Below are positions 35,201-49,500 of a stretch of DNA of 64,000 bases, piece after piece; within the stretch, counting starts at the first letter, position 1, and each line of letters begins with the position of its first letter. The position numbers and the translations under genes are program-made. The DNA comes from Macquaria australasica (Eukaryota > Chordata > Actinopteri > Centrarchiformes > Percichthyidae): positions 496,001 to 560,000 of the forward strand of contig SEMN01000125.1 in NCBI GenBank assembly GCA_005408345.1, written 5' to 3'. The notes beneath the pieces are model-generated. The model saw only the letters and a program-made list of their open reading frames with translations, ran no database searches and was not told where the DNA came from.

Positions 35201-38200
35201 CACCTCCCGTAAGGCATTCTGCCTGTGGAGGAAGGGAACAGCAAGTTTTAATTAAGACAAAGAAGAAAGAAAAAAGGGGCCTCAAGTATTTCCTGTAAAC
35301 AATTAGCTCGTCTGTCCAATTACACAAAAGAGCTGTGTTTGTTACGTACTGTAACAATACAGGGCACTGAGGGGTAAGTTTCATTTAAAATCTGCGTATC
35401 CACCACTTTGAAAATGACTGGTACCACAACATTCAATATGCTGGTAGTTTAAAGCATTACATCTGACAAAATTATAGACCGTTTTTAAGCTTTAGACACT
35501 TTTCTCAATTAATCAATAAAATGTCGGACCAACAGTCGAAAACCCAAAGACATTCAGTTTATGATCGTATTAGACAAATTAAAATCATCAACTATTCACA
35601 TTCGAGAAGCTGGAACCAAAGAATAAGACTCAAAATGATTAGATCGATCATCAAAAAAAACAAATTTCTGTCAATGGACTAATCGATGCAGTACTAATCT
35701 GCAGATTTTTTTCCCCTTTTAACTGCTAGATCTATAAAATACCAGAAAAAATGCCCATTATAATTCCCTAAAGTTTTGTCTGACCAATGCTCAAAAAACC
35801 AAAGATATTCAGATTATTACATATAACAATTAATCTACCAATTATTTTCTCAATTTATCGTTTGGTCTGTAAAACGTCAGAATACAATGTCTCGTTGTGT
35901 TCGTCAAACAGTAAAAAACTCCAAAATAATCAGTTTACCACTTAGAAATCCAGAAAACATTCATATTTAAGATGCTGGAACCAGTGAATTTTTGAATAAA
36001 CAATAATAATATACACCAAACTGGACTTTATGTAACAACAAGTCACCAAAGTAAGTCCTTTGTAAGAGTTTTCAGATTGTTATAAACTTACTCGTCCACG
36101 GATCCTGCCAGAGGTTTCTTTGACCTCTTGATGGCGTAGATGCAGCCGTCGAGTCTCTTCACACACTTGAACACGGCACCAAACTCCCCGCAGCCGATCT
36201 TCTCCAGCTCGAGGAACTCCGAGGTGTACCTGGACATCATGTTGCTTTCCATCATGGTGATCCTCTGAAGGGCAGAAGAAGAGTTTTACAGCAAATTTAT
36301 TATCAATGTTTCCATTTTGTAAAGCCGCTATTTTCCATTTAGTGAACTGGTTTTAATCAATCTACATATAAAATGATAAGAGTATTGATTAAGCTAATAC
36401 ATTTTACACTTACAACTACAACAACTATTAACCTGCAATATATCCACTGGCTCTTGTTAAATATATGCATGTATGGAATAAAATGAACTCTTTTGCCATG
36501 ATTTGTTGATAATTTGTTTAGTCAGTGCATCCGCATGTGCTTTTATGGTGTGTTTAACATTAAACCTCTTAACAGGGAAATGTTTTATTAGTTAAGTTAG
36601 TTGAAAATCAATTATTAGTTATTTATTAAGCAAAGATATCAAATATTTTCTATTTCATGTGAGGATTTGCTGCTTTTTCCTTTTTTTAGAGTGATGTAAA
36701 TTGAAAATCTTTGGGTTTGGACAAAAACAACTATTTTAAGATGTCACCTTGAGCACTGGGAGTTGTTTTAACTTTTTTTTTTTTAATTATTATTATTATT
36801 ATTTTTTTTTACATTTTATAGGTTATATAATCAAATAACCAAAATAACCATCAACAGATTAATCAAATAATGCAAATGCCATTAGTTGCAGCCCTGAAAC
36901 AAAGTTTGGGTTGAAACCTACAAAATGTAACGAGTGTCAAATGAAGAGAAATAAACTATATTCCTAACTGTAAATGTATGTGTAGTATATTTAGTTAATG
37001 CAAATCACATGAGCTTTTAATTACCTTGGATGGTGGCAGGACTTCCTCCTCTCCCTCACCGTCACTCGCCTCCATGTCTTCTCCACAAGAGCTGAAAGAG
37101 CAGAGACAATAGGTTGGTTAGCATTCTGTACAGCAGGGGGCAGCACCAGAGGGCTTCACAAGCACATGGCAGAGTTCACCAGGTCTTGGTTCCTGGCCAA
37201 ACCCCCCTGGCCTTAGTCAACGGCTTTAACGTATCTGGTTTATTATAACAATAGGTTTTGGATCTGTGCTCAAGATAACAGGTAAAAGGTGTTCAGCGCG
37301 TCTCTGCTTTGTGCGATTTAACAGCTTTTGAAAATCTTATTATGCACCAACTGGCTGGGGTGGGAAATATGCAACCAAAATATTGACTGTAGCTTGTCAA
37401 CTCTCCCAGCCACTGTGGAAAAGTACTTACAGTCTGTAGGTACAACTGATTTTTGGGGGACTGATCCCACTCTAAAAAAGGTATTTCTAAAGAAAACAGA
37501 AAACATCTGAGCAACATACTCATTCCAGTGTGCCCGCTTCCTGTTGTTTCTCTGCTGTGTAGCAGACTGGATGAGGAGGGAGTCGGGGGTGAAGGGGTTG
37601 AAGTTGACCAGAGGGGTCTGCTGTCTCCTGCTGCCGTCTGCTGTGATCGACTTCCCCGAAGGCTCCACATTCTTGAACAGGGCAACTCTCCTGCTGGAGG
37701 ATCCTGGGCCGGAGCTCCTGGCTCTGGACAACAAACTCTGAAAAAAAGGAGAGACAAGATTTAGTGCTTAAAACTCACACAGTAAAGATTTAAAAAAGGA
37801 GATTTTGATTAAGAGAGTGACTTCAACACAACAAACAAGATAGTTAGTAGTAGTTTTGAAATAAAGTCTTGTGGAATAAAATGCTGTCTAATGCAGTAAT
37901 CACCAATTAAAAAAATATATATAATTCCCAGACATAAAACTCCAAGTCACCAAATCATCTGGCTGCTGGACTACAGTGAGGCCATTATGCAACAGCACAG
38001 TTGTACATTAAGTGGGTCACTGTGGTTAACTGACACAGCAGTATTCAAGTAACTCCTGGAATTCAAAAAGATTGGTTTGCATAAAGCTTTCTTTCCAGTT
38101 CAAACACCTGACAAGACCCAGAAAGCAGCAAAAATCAGTGTTTTAAGTGCAAACAGCTCAAGATAGTTTTGGAGGCATTTAGAGAAGAAAATTGTTCTTT

Positions 38201-38829
38201 TGGAGGTGTTTTTGAAGATCACATAAGCCGATACCTAAAGTATAAACCTGCAAACATTATGCAAGTAAATTCGGCCCCTGATCTCAGGCATAACATTGAT
38301 AAATGTAAAAGTTTTTTTTTTTTTATCAACAAATACTAACCTTTGGCGTGTGCGGTGTGTCAAAAAGTCTGAGTTTTCTGAAGGTTTTGTGTGGCGGTGT
38401 GTCGGGGCAGTCTGGGATCGGGGAGCTGGATCCTTCCCCGTCGTCCTGCACGTAGGACCCCTCCGGCGACCCTCCGTACAGCCGAGAGGTTTTCCTCGGG
38501 GACGGTGAGCAGTTGGCAAAGAGGACGCTGCCCGGTGACCGCAGGTGAGACGGGGAACCAAAACTCTCCTCGTCCCACAGCTCCACGTCGTCGTCCCCGC
38601 CGGAGTGGTTCAGGGGGCTGCTGCTGCCTTCCAGCCGCTTGTCGACGGTGTCCCGTCGCATTGGCATCGGGGAATCCAGCTCCGTGAAGCCAGACTCTCC
38701 CCCGGTGCTGTTGTTAACGTCCTCAATGGGTTCATCTTCCCCATCGCTGGATGTGAACTGTAATTTTTGACGAATTGGTCGAGATTTCGGGGACGGGGAT
38801 CCGTGCCTATGGCGACTGTAGCTCGACAT
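32231..38829 (-). CDS. wee1: Wee1-like protein kinase, complete coding region
   Basis: Ten coding exons: 38341-38829, 37520-37737, 37025-37091, 36092-36264, 34954-35222, 34677-34766, 33879-33964, 33607-33777, 33023-33168, 32231-32387; 1866 bp, 621 residues (human about 646). Exon 1 encodes the Ser/Pro-rich nuclear regulatory region, ending in the conserved PPHKTFRKLRLFDTPHTPK block with an RxL cyclin-type motif. The kinase domain starts in exon 4 with the glycine loop GCGEFGAVF and the lysine in CIYAIKRSKK; exon 5 has the catalytic loop HMDIKP(S)N, and exon 7 has DLG in place of DFG, as is usual for Wee1. The activation segment is EEGDSRYLANEVLQE. The C terminus GKKMNRSVSLTIY is conserved. 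Role: nuclear phosphorylation of CDK1 Tyr15, which holds cells out of mitosis. The start is the first ATG in the CpG-rich exon and matches the family N terminus MSSYSRHR. No frame breaks. Confidence 0.97.
32459..32756. mobile_element. MITE family G copy in wee1 last intron
   Basis: Starts TTAGGGCTGCAACTAATGAT and ends CTAATCGTTTGAGCTCT. It carries a short AATAAT run in its middle. Other wee1-intron copies: 35475-35700, 35700-36000 (both worn) and 36597-36896. Confidence 0.8.
34228..34567 (-). mobile_element. MITE family R, copy 4, full length, in wee1 intron
   Basis: 340 bases with intact ends CAGGGTTCATACAGC and TTTGTACAAACCCTG, reverse orientation relative to copy 1. It lies in the intron between the exons at 34677 and 33964. 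The open frame at 34340-34606 comes from this element and is not a gene. Confidence 0.85.
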
Positions 38830-39560
38830 TTTCAGGATTTAAACCCCGGCGTCGTCGACGGGAAAATCACGCGGTTTGACCCCCACTACTGTTGCGGTGG
38901 CGTTTCTCGCAAAAAAAAAACAACACACACACACACACTTTTAACTACCTTGAAATAAAAGGTATCGGTTCAAAAAAAAAAAGCTAAAGCTCCGTTAACA
39001 TCCCAGAAAAAGTTAACTTGTTTGCTGCCTCCAACACGCCCATCCAACGCTGAGAAATGGCCCCGGAGTAGTAAGCTAGTGTTCACCCTAAGAACAACGT
39101 CCGAAGTTGGTCTTAAACTAAAAACAAATACTAAAACTACCGGGTCCAGTCGAGTATCGGTATCCGTCACTACCTTGATGATTCACTCATCGACACAGAA
39201 ACACGTCTTTCCGTAATAAAACCAATGTTTACCAAATAAAAAAAAAAAAAAGTCTGAATGAGTCAAGCGCTGTCCTCCTCTTCCTATCACGCGCGTGGCA
39301 AAGGACTTCCCGCGACCGTTGGTCACGTGCGCCCGCGCAGCCAATCGGAGCGCGTCTCGATTTTTTGAAAAATGGGCGTTCCAGAGAGGTTTCGGGCGGC
39401 GTTGCGTCATCGGTGGCAGGGCAACAATCTGGCGCGAACGCGTGCCTTTCATGTGGCCGGAGACGACGCGTCCATTATTTAGACGGCGCGATGAAAGAAG
39501 CCGCGATGTGAACGGATCAGTCAAGACGGAATATAAAACCCGTTCCGTTCAGTTTACACA
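38830..39560 (-). promoter_or_regulatory. wee1: wee1 5' leader and CpG-rich promoter
   Basis: CpG-rich DNA upstream of the wee1 ATG. Visible sites: an E-box CACGTG at 39324-39329, a CCAAT box at 39341-39345, a CHR-like TTTGAA at 39364-39369, a CRE-like TGCGTCAT at 39403-39410 and an E2F-like GGCGCGAA at 39431-39438. The combination of CCAAT, CHR-like and E2F-like sites is what cell-cycle-regulated promoters show, but each site is short and could be chance. 38922-38938 is a short (CA)n and A-run. Confidence 0.45.
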
Positions 39561-40173
39561 AGACAAAATAAGCCAGTTATTTTATAGTGATAAAATGGTT
39601 TCCGGTGGTTAAAAAGCCCAAACCAACCACCTCAAAATCATAATAAAAACCGCACGTTTCTTACTTTTTCTCCTTGAAAACGCCCTTTTTTTTTATCTAC
39701 CTCACCTTCCAATCAAGTTAATTTCATCAAGATAACACCTCTTAACAACTTTCAATTTAATCATTTTCAGGTGGATTAAGTATTCTGATCTTTAACTTGT
39801 GTAAAAGTAGCAACACCAACATATAAACATACTCAATCACAAGTTTAAAAAAATCATTTATATTCTTATTTAACCTAAGAGTAAATAAGTATTGTTAGAA
39901 AAATGTAGTTGCATTTACTCATAATGCTGAGAGGCCCCTTTCAGAGTGTTACTTACTGTATTATACTGTTTTATATATGTATTTATTATTGATCCATCAG
40001 CATGAAGTATAATCATAAGTTTGTAGCTGATTGTGACTGTCATCTATAGTGTTATAGTGCATAATTGCTTGTGTATAATTATTTTTTATCTCAGTTCTTC
40101 TATAAATTTTGCACACCATACTATTAATCAATTTTCATAAATTACATTTTGTTATGTAACCATTAACTGAATC

Positions 40174-40177
<4 letters not shown>

Positions 40178-40211
<34 letters not shown>
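40178..40211. repeat. (TA)n microsatellite
   Basis: Uninterrupted TA run of about 33 bases just beyond the 3' end of znf143. A (GT)n of about 29 bases lies at 8236-8264 and long T-runs at 16324-16346 and 45893-45915. Confidence 0.9.
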
Positions 40212-40214
<3 letters not shown>

Positions 40215-40284
40215 ACATTTCTTTTCTGTATGTATTGTAGGTAAAGATTAAGAGGGACTCGTGGTCAAAATCAAGTACAGTCAA

Positions 40285-40562
40285 TTAATCACACTTTTTT
40301 TCTTTTATTAGAAATAGCAATAGCTGTACACTGCACTGTGCACCATAAACATTATAAAGCATTTTCCCCCTCTCCCATCTTTGTTTTGAGGTTGAGGGAC
40401 AAAACAGCATAGCAGAACTCCAGTTATCAAAATCCTATGTACACATAAAAGCTAAGTTCTTTTGTGGAAAAAAAAAAAACAGAGGAAGACTTGTGATTTC
40501 TCTTGTTGATATAGTCCAATTGAGATGGTTTTGATCCTAAATCATAGTCCATAATGGGTCCA
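40285..40562 (-). other. znf143: znf143 3' untranslated region
   Basis: Sequence after the TGA at 40563-40565. A gene-strand AATAAA lies at 40304-40309, giving a short 3' UTR of roughly 270 bases. The end point is inferred from that signal only. Confidence 0.5.
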
Positions 40563-43500
40563 TCAATCATCCAGGCCCGGCGACTCTCCTTGCTGTATTC
40601 TTGATGCTATTCTGATGGCTTCCTCCAGCGAAGGCTGATCACTGAGCTACAGAGACAAGGAAAACAATGTAAACATTGATTGACATACTGATAACCACTG
40701 TTAATCAATCACTACAACTGCCACACCTTTAAAAGACAATACCACCTCTCGACTGTGACTGACTGTGTTAAAGGGTGCTGAAAATTAACATGACAGAAAC
40801 AGCAGAGGGTAGTAAATAAAAAACAGTCTTTGTCATTATAAATAAAGGTTGGTCATCTGACCTGCAACCTTTGATGCAATCGTAGCCCCTCAGGGGTTTT
40901 AGGCCTGAATAGTTAATATACAATTTAAATGAAATAAAATACTATAATATGTAGTTAAAACACATTCATTTTTTAATGGATGAAAGATAATCTCTCCATC
41001 ACTCTAATGTATGGCAAATCCCACTAATTTCCTTTGTTTCTGGTGATAAGCTTTTGTACGGGTGTTAAGAAAAATAGAAATAAAACCACAAATGCTAATT
41101 ATTACAGCAACGGCTTCCTTTTTTTTTTTTGCAGAAAGAGTGCTGGTGGTCATTGTGAATTTGGATTACATGTAAACTCACTGGCCTGCAGTTGTTGTGT
41201 TTTGGTTTAGTATGATCCCTAATCAAATGCACCAGCAGCAGGGCGGCAACACACCTACACTCCCTGGGCTGAACCCCACCTACCCTATGAGTTTTAAGCA
41301 AATAGCTCAACAGGGTGGGATCTGGGGAGGGATTGTTTGAAGAGACCCTCCTGACTGAAACTCCTGTCAGTATCATACAAAACTCCTGTCAGTATCATAG
41401 AAGCAACAGAGCCCTGAGTGTAGTTTTCAGCAAAAACAAAAGTGATCAACGCAGAAATGCAGCAGACTCTGTAGGATCAATACCAAGTCTATAACTTATA
41501 TCTCTGAATTTAGTGGCAGATGTATCCAATCGTCTTCGTAAAGTGAACTAGACAAACTCACACACTGGAACTCGCCCCACCAGTCTAATCACTCCTGTGG
41601 TGTCGGTCTACCAACCTGCACAGCAATGTGAGTGCCGTTGGATGTGGCCAGTAATGTGACAGGGTGAATGTCATCCTGTTCTTGGGCGTAGGCTGCCTCC
41701 TCCACAGTCTGGAACGAGGCCATGTCAGGTGTCATGATGGCCACCTGAGGGAGACAGAGACATTGTACACAAATCAACCACCTCTGCTTTGGTGTTTGGG
41801 GTCACACAAATCAGTTAGCGGCCACATCTGGTGCCGTTGTGGAGGTCCAGCAGAGACCTGGTTGTGCACCATGAAGCTGCTAAAAATGGGCAGACACCTG
41901 AAAAAGACTGTTGTGGTGGGGTTGTTTGCATTTTAAGTAAAAGTATCTGGTCTTATGAAGTACTTCTTATAAAGTTCCTGTGAAATAATAAACTCTCGTG
42001 TCCAGAGTTTCAGTCTTTTTCAACTCAGTTAATTAAGTTATGCATTAACACGTCACATGACAATGTGTGAAAGCCCTCTAACCAAAAAAACAACACACAT
42101 TCTTCTAACCACATTTTTGTACAGTCTAAACAAAACCCGTCCAATTGTTTACCTGTTCATCTGAGCCGTCTGTTGTTACCATGGTTACCGAGTGAGCGCC
42201 TTGCGTTGCCAGCTCGTGGGCTGGGATGGTTATGGTTGTGCCTTCTTGGGTTACCATGGTGATTGTGCCACCCATAGCTTGTAAGTCTGCCTCAGAGATA
42301 CTGACCTGATGTGAGACACAATGCAGAGTGAAAAACATTCAGTTTCACAGTAAATCGTTCTGGCACAAGATGATTTAAATCTTAAAACACCTTCTCTTCA
42401 AATATCTTTAGTGTTAACTACATACAGGGCTCGTACAGATTTTTGCGAGTAAAATTCGAGCACTTTTCAAGCACTTTCAGGGTACCTAAACCAAAAATTT
42501 CCAGACTCTCTAACCCTTTATTATCACATCTAAATTGTTCCTGCCTTAATTCCTTTGTTGTTTGAACACCAGCATACATAATAAAAGGCACAAGGAACCA
42601 CTGTTAGAAAACTGTACAACATGGGACATTGATAGAGCAACAACAGAAGGGTTACAGCCTAGAGTAGTACTAGTGGGGTTTTGATGAAACGTCACTTTAG
42701 GGCTGTGTGATATTGACAAAATCAAATATAACGTTGGGGATGACTAAGTGCTTTCAGAAGACGTTTACACACTACAAATGTTTGAGAAACAGTCATTAGT
42801 AACATGGATAAGATGATTAAACAGCTTGAGGGGCTCACTGGTCATTTTATATTCTCCTCTGCTTTTAATTTCCTGTAATTGATGATATCATTGTTTGTTT
42901 TTATTTGCATTTGCTTTTAGTATTTGCCATTTCTTCACCTGGTGAAGCACTTTAAGTGTTATATAAATAAAAGTTTAGTAGTACTATTATTACTTCACTA
43001 AACTAAAATAGATTAGTAGCTCTGGAAATCTGGATTATGGCAATGCAGCCTTTAAGAGAGAAAATATGTAAACAATCTTATGATGACCTTTTTTCTTTTA
43101 GGTGCCCTCACATCAGCTTGGGCCCTTTTTGTTATTGGTAGGAAGATGCAAATGTGCCCACACACTTTTATGTTTTTTCTTCCACTAACTTAACTGTACT
43201 TCAGTCAGACAACTCACGTTGAAACGTTTATTATGCAGCAGAACATAGTTAGAGTTTGGCGTCTAGGCTCCGACCTCATCACTCCCAGCCAATGTGTTTA
43301 CATGATATATTGAGGAGTGATGAGCACATATCTTAAACCCCCAGCCGGAGCCTGCAGGTGGATGCTGGGGTGGTGGTGGGGCTGAAAGACAAGCGGCAAT
43401 ACTGATGCAGGGCAGCAGTGGCATTTGACAGGCAGAGGGAGAGATGGGAAATTTTGCAGTTTAAATAGACCGCCAAATTGAGAGGGTGTGTTCGGTAGAT

Positions 43501-46500
43501 GGTTGAGGAGAGTGAGGTATGTCACATGTGTAGCAATGCAGCTCGAGTTGACTGCCTGAACTAGCTCGCAGGCGTCGCTCCATTTATGCAGTAAGGAGCC
43601 TGTTTGAGGTCTTCGCTTGATTAACTCATTGTCAAGATTATACACAGTGGCCAGCAGGGGGCAAAGGTTGAGAACAGATAAGCCACAGTCTGAATGTTTT
43701 GCAATTTTAAATCTTTTGAACTGTCATGTAATCACTATTTGCGATGTCACTGCATTCCATTACCTGCTGTTGCGTTCCGTCCTCCTGCGTTACCAAGGCA
43801 ACGTGCTGCTGACCAACCATTTCCGAACTCTCCACCGGGACCTGCTCTGAGCCGGAGTCATCGGCGTCGACCACCGCTGTCGTGTAGCTGACGTTGGGGT
43901 CATCGATGGCATCTGAATTAAGATTGGAAGAATTTGTCAGTATTTGACATAACGCTATTCCGTGTTATTCAGAAGTAATTTCATATTACATTTATTTTTA
44001 TTCTGTGTGTATTTCCTGTACATTTTCACACTTCACAAAATGTTCATGCTGTAGTTACTTTAGTTTCATGCTTTTCTTTCATATACACCTATTTCTGCAC
44101 AATATGTTTTAGTGTTATAATTGTTAAGATATTTTATACATTCTCATTTTCACTCACAACTCTTACAAACTTTGAATTTATATCCTAGTGATTCTTGTTG
44201 ATATCGCCCACATTCCCAGAGGGTAACATTCAAGTAGGGCAGCAAATATCAATTATTTCCTTAAATAAATTATGAAAAAAATAAAATAAAAGTGAAATAT
44301 ATTACAATTTCCCAAAATCCAAGTTGACATATTCCAATTCCATTGTGCTGTTTTATCCAACCATCAGTCCAAAACACAAAAATATTCAGTTTATTGTCAT
44401 ATATGAAAAACTAAAGCATTAAATAGTCACATTTGAGAAGCTGGAACCAGTGAATTTTTTGTTATTGATTAGTTGGCGATTCATTTTCTGTCAATTATAA
44501 CTGTTATTAACGGTTATAATTTCATTATCAATTAATCTGCCAATTATGATCTCCGTTACTCATTTGTTCTTTAAAATATCAGAAAATAGTGAAAAATGCC
44601 CGTTATAATTTCCCAGCCTAAGTTCATGTATTCAGATTGCCTGTTTTATTCGACCAAAAGTCCAAACCTTAAATATTATCAGTTTACTATCATATATGAC
44701 AAAGAAAAGGATCAAACCTGCAAACTGAAGAAACTGCAACCAGAGAATGTTTGAATGAAACAAATAATCGACTATAAAAATTGTTGCCAATTTATTTTCT
44801 GTCTGCAGCTCTGTATTCGATCTAATCTTGTACTTCTCACAGACCTTCATCAAAAACTGCTTTTTAAGGAATTTCTCTAAATCGTTATATTTACACCGAC
44901 CTGTTGGGGGCTCAAAGTAGGCCTCCTGCTCCTCCTCGATGGGCTCTGTGTCGTTGTGGGCTGTGCGTTTGTGCATGGCGAGCGTTGAGATCTGCTTGTA
45001 GGTTTTCCCACAATGGTTGCAGTTGTAAGGTTTGCAGGGTGTATGAACCACGTGGTGTTTGTAAAGGCTGGAGTATTCTGTGAAGCGCTTTTCACAGCCA
45101 GGCACTGTGCACACATATGGTTTCTCTCCTGGAGAAGTAGAAAAGTAGTCAGACAAATTTCATTTTTAACATTGGAAGTTATGAAAATGTCAGTCCTTAT
45201 TGGAGTGCTAAAGTACTTGTTCTTTCTTGTAAACAAATTGTACCCAAGCAAAATACATAATGCTGAATTCTTATTGTATACTCCATATTTTTGTTTGCAA
45301 ACTATTCACACAGTTGTTCAAGAACTCAAGAATTACTATGTGCTTAATAAGGCTCAGTACTGGGGGTCAGTTGTGCTTTTTTCATGACTTACTACAAGTT
45401 GGTAGGGACAGAGCGAATGAGTTGCCAGACTGTGATGCAAAAGAACTCACCGGTGTGTATCCTCATATGGTTCTTGTAGTTGGTGGCACTGGCGAACGAC
45501 CGTCCACAGCTTGGCTCAGAGCAATAGTATGGCCGCTCCCCGGTGTGTGTGCGGATGTGAACTTTGCGGATGTTGGAGGTGGTAAACGACCTGCCGCAGC
45601 CTTCAATCGGGCATTTGAAAGGCTTCTCTCCTGCAGACAAGAAATGGGACGTCAGGGTTTGAGGGGTTAGACCCATCATTCCAGTTTTAAATCAAAACTT
45701 ACTGTATGGATCAGTTGATATTTTTGGTGTTTGAAATGGATGGGAATTTTGATTAAAAATCTACTTTCAGCTGAATGATGGGAATTTTGATTAAAAATCT
45801 ACTTTCAGCTGAATGATGCTGTGACCAGTTTCATGTGTAAAAAACTAATGAAAATTAACCCATTTGGACTTGACTGCGAGTTAATGTTTTCTTTTTTTTT
45901 TTTTTTTTTTTTTTAAATTGTAGGAGAAAATAATCTAAAGTGTTTGACATTACACATGCTGCAGGGTTTGCACTTCATTCTTCACTAATTCAAGAACTTT
46001 TCAAGCACTTTCAAGGTACCAAAACCGAAAATTTCCAGATTCTCAAAGCCTATAATCGTTACTATAAATGCAAGGTGACAACAAGCAAATATGACGACGG
46101 GATTACTGTATGTCTCTCTGTTAGGCCATATCACTCTGTAAGCGACAAATGAGAATCATGTTTTTCAAAAATAAACAGCAGCCTCTCGAAGTCATGCTTC
46201 TCGTGATAACAACGTGCCTGAAAAACCCTCCAGCACGTTGGAGCAGCTCCACACATCCAGCTAACAAAACCTTAACAGTTTGTTCAGCCTGTTCAGGACG
46301 GAGGCACTGTCTGCACCCCAGGCTGTTTTAAAAACCGTTGGTGTATGACTCTGGCCTGGTAGTTTGAATCAAAATAAGATAATTGGAGCTGCAAACACTC
46401 AGTCACTTCTGTATTAAACAAACAGCCTTGAGGCCAATAGCATCATTTCAAACAGCAGTTAAACCCTGTGCCAGACCTAAGACATATATATAAGAACATT

Positions 46501-49500
46501 TATACACCTTTCAGGCATATGGCACAACTAAATTATGATTGGTTCTGGGTGTGGTTGTGTACCTGTGTGAGTCCTTGTGTGCTTTTGAAGGTCTCCGGAG
46601 GTTTTGAAGGACTTGCAGCAGTTCAGCTCTTGACATCTATATGGCTTCTCCCCCGTGTGTGTGCGTGAGTGACTCTTCAGTCCATACCCTTAAATCGCCA
46701 TAAAAACAACAACAAAAAAACAAAACAGAAATTGAGAGTCAGTGACATTCAGTTACGCCCTTGTTCCTGGTTAATGCACCTTGATTTCTGGAGCCGCATG
46801 AGAGCCATCTAAGGCCAATTTTATTTTGAGCTCAAAGTGTTAATTTGTCAAGAAGGTCACTATAGTAAATTATAGCATTTTATCAAGGAAATCAATAAAG
46901 AATTCAAAAGTAATCTGCCAAAATGTTCTGATGCAGGCTGGATCTATTTCTACTCTGAATTATGCAACCTGGCAAAAAAAAAAAAAAAAAAAATCTTTAA
47001 AAAAATATATATATTAAATAGCTTAAAAGTTAATGAGACAGCTCTGTGAGAAAAAACAGTAATTATCCACAGCTACCTGTTGCAAACTTCTTCCCACAAC
47101 CGGGATAGTCACAGACGTACGGTTTGTCTCCAGTGTGGGAGCGCTCATGCACCTGCAGGACACACAAACATGGAAGATGCCGTTAAGGGAAATAGTGTCT
47201 TTAAAAACAACCCCACACTCGAGTAGGCACAAGCAAAGCCACACAAGCAAAACTTTTATTTCATTGCACACACAACCACAAAACACCCACACTTACCTTG
47301 AGATGGTGGGCAGTGGTGTAGAGCTTTCCACAGCCCTCGTATTCGCAGCGGAAAGACTTCTCGCCTACATTTGAGCCCCTTCCTTGCCTGTTGTCTTGAC
47401 CCTGTAGTACAATCTGAAAGAAACGTGAATTAGACTCCACTGTTAAACCATGACGTAGGATAAAAAGTTATGAAATAAATACTCCAGAAAAGATACTCTA
47501 CCCGCATGTGGACGCCACTGTCTGCTTCCACTCTGCCGAAGGACCCCAAGGGGTTCTCTATGTTCTCCACCTGACAGGAAGGAGAAAGGACACCTCCTAT
47601 TACAGTATATGCTGTCAGAATTATTAACATTCACAACCAAAGGAAATGTACACTGGTATGTTATCCACCTCTGCAAAAATGTTACACAAGATAAACCATG
47701 AGGAGAACGTTTCAAAATTGAATCTATACATATATTGTCTATACAGATTGCATAAATTAAACACACTGTGGGATACAAAAACTGTTATTGGAACATCACA
47801 ACATACTAAGATAAAAGAGTAACAATGTCAGCGCAGAAATTATCCACAGGGGAAAAAAAGTTATGAAAAAAGAAATGAAATATAGTCTAAACATACAGAA
47901 ATCTGGAAGTATTAAATATAACGTCACTGACTGCAACATTTAAGATATTATGACCGGGGTGCACCAACAAGGATTCATTTTTAAACCTGATTAAATCATG
48001 GTTTAACTTTAAATTATGTTGCACCAAATTTGAAAACTAGCTTAAAATTAAGAAAGATTAAATTTAAACTGCTCTTTAAACCTCGGTTTAGTTTTTACTC
48101 TAAACCTAGATTCAATTGTATTCTGTTACACCAAAACTTTAAACACCATTTTAAAATGTGATCCAGTATTAAGCAACGTCTCAATGAGTAGGCTAACTAA
48201 CCAACTTTTTAGCCAGCTAGCAAACAATGTAATGTTTTGTTAAGGAATTCAGAGCAGCCAAAAGTTAACAGTTCCTCGCCCTTTTATACTTACTAGGTCC
48301 TGACTGCACGCAAATTTTGTTTTTATTTATTTTAATTTCAGTAAGCAAGAATCTCCATATTGATTAAACTGTATTTAATTTCGGTTTACATCAATAAACT
48401 TGGATTTACTAAACAGATTAGTTTTTAAATTGTGCAACAGAGGTCTGCTTAATTTTAAATCAGGATTTACTCATTTCAGGGCCTGATTAGAAGTAATCTT
48501 AGATTAAATGAATCTTTGTTGGTGCAACCCAGTCTAAAAGTACATATATATGAAAAGTAAAAATATTAAAAACACAAGTAAACCAAGACATTATGAGGAG
48601 ATATAAGCAAAAATCTTTGGGTTCTGTGTCACATAAGTCACGTAAGTTTCCCAGACCAGTACCAAACCAGTACATGATGTAGTATGTTTACCTTGGTGGT
48701 GTACTGCTCCAGCACGCTGATGGTCTCGGGGTCGATGGCCGTGGCCTCAGCCTGCAGGTCTGCGATGGTGCCGTCAGCCTGGATGGCCAGTATGGTGTTG
48801 GACTGGGGCATGTGCACTGTGTGCTGGATGTAGGCGGTGCTGCCATCTTCCAGCTGCACCTCCTGCAGGCCACTCTGTTCATACGCATCTGCACAGAAAC
48901 AAAGGAGATGGATGTTCATAGAGAGAGTGAGATTGAATGAGGAAACTGGGCTCAGGTCCAGTATGAAAACTGAGATGGTTGTTTGCTCAGTTCCTACGTG
49001 AGTGAAGTCAAACTCACTGTTTCTTTGCACAAAAGCACTTAGCTATAAGGCAGCAGTTATTAAAAAACGAAGAGGTTTGGAAATCCTTGAGCTAGAATTA
49101 TTATCGTATTATACATTTCTAGGTTTATTTGTTAAATTAGTATGAGCCTTTTTTTCCATTACCATGAATAAATAGACAAACATGGAGCATATTTAAAAAC
49201 ATTGAGTTTTGGTGACAAATTTCCACACTCAGAGAAACACATCTGAGCTGAATGCAGCCACAAGACACTGTGTGTTGCATTTAAAGCAGAGGTTTTCAAA
49301 GTGCAGGGGCTCCAAACTGTTTCAGGGGAGGCTCAGTGAACGGAAGTGAAACAATATTACATTAGTTATCAAAAGGAGATCTCATAGAACAGCCTAAATA
49401 CGTGTTATTTGGTTAGAGAGATAGTTCAGAGATACAGTAGTTTTGAGGAAGGAGTCAGAAACCAATAAATGCATCAGGACAGACGCCAGAAGTTGTGTCA

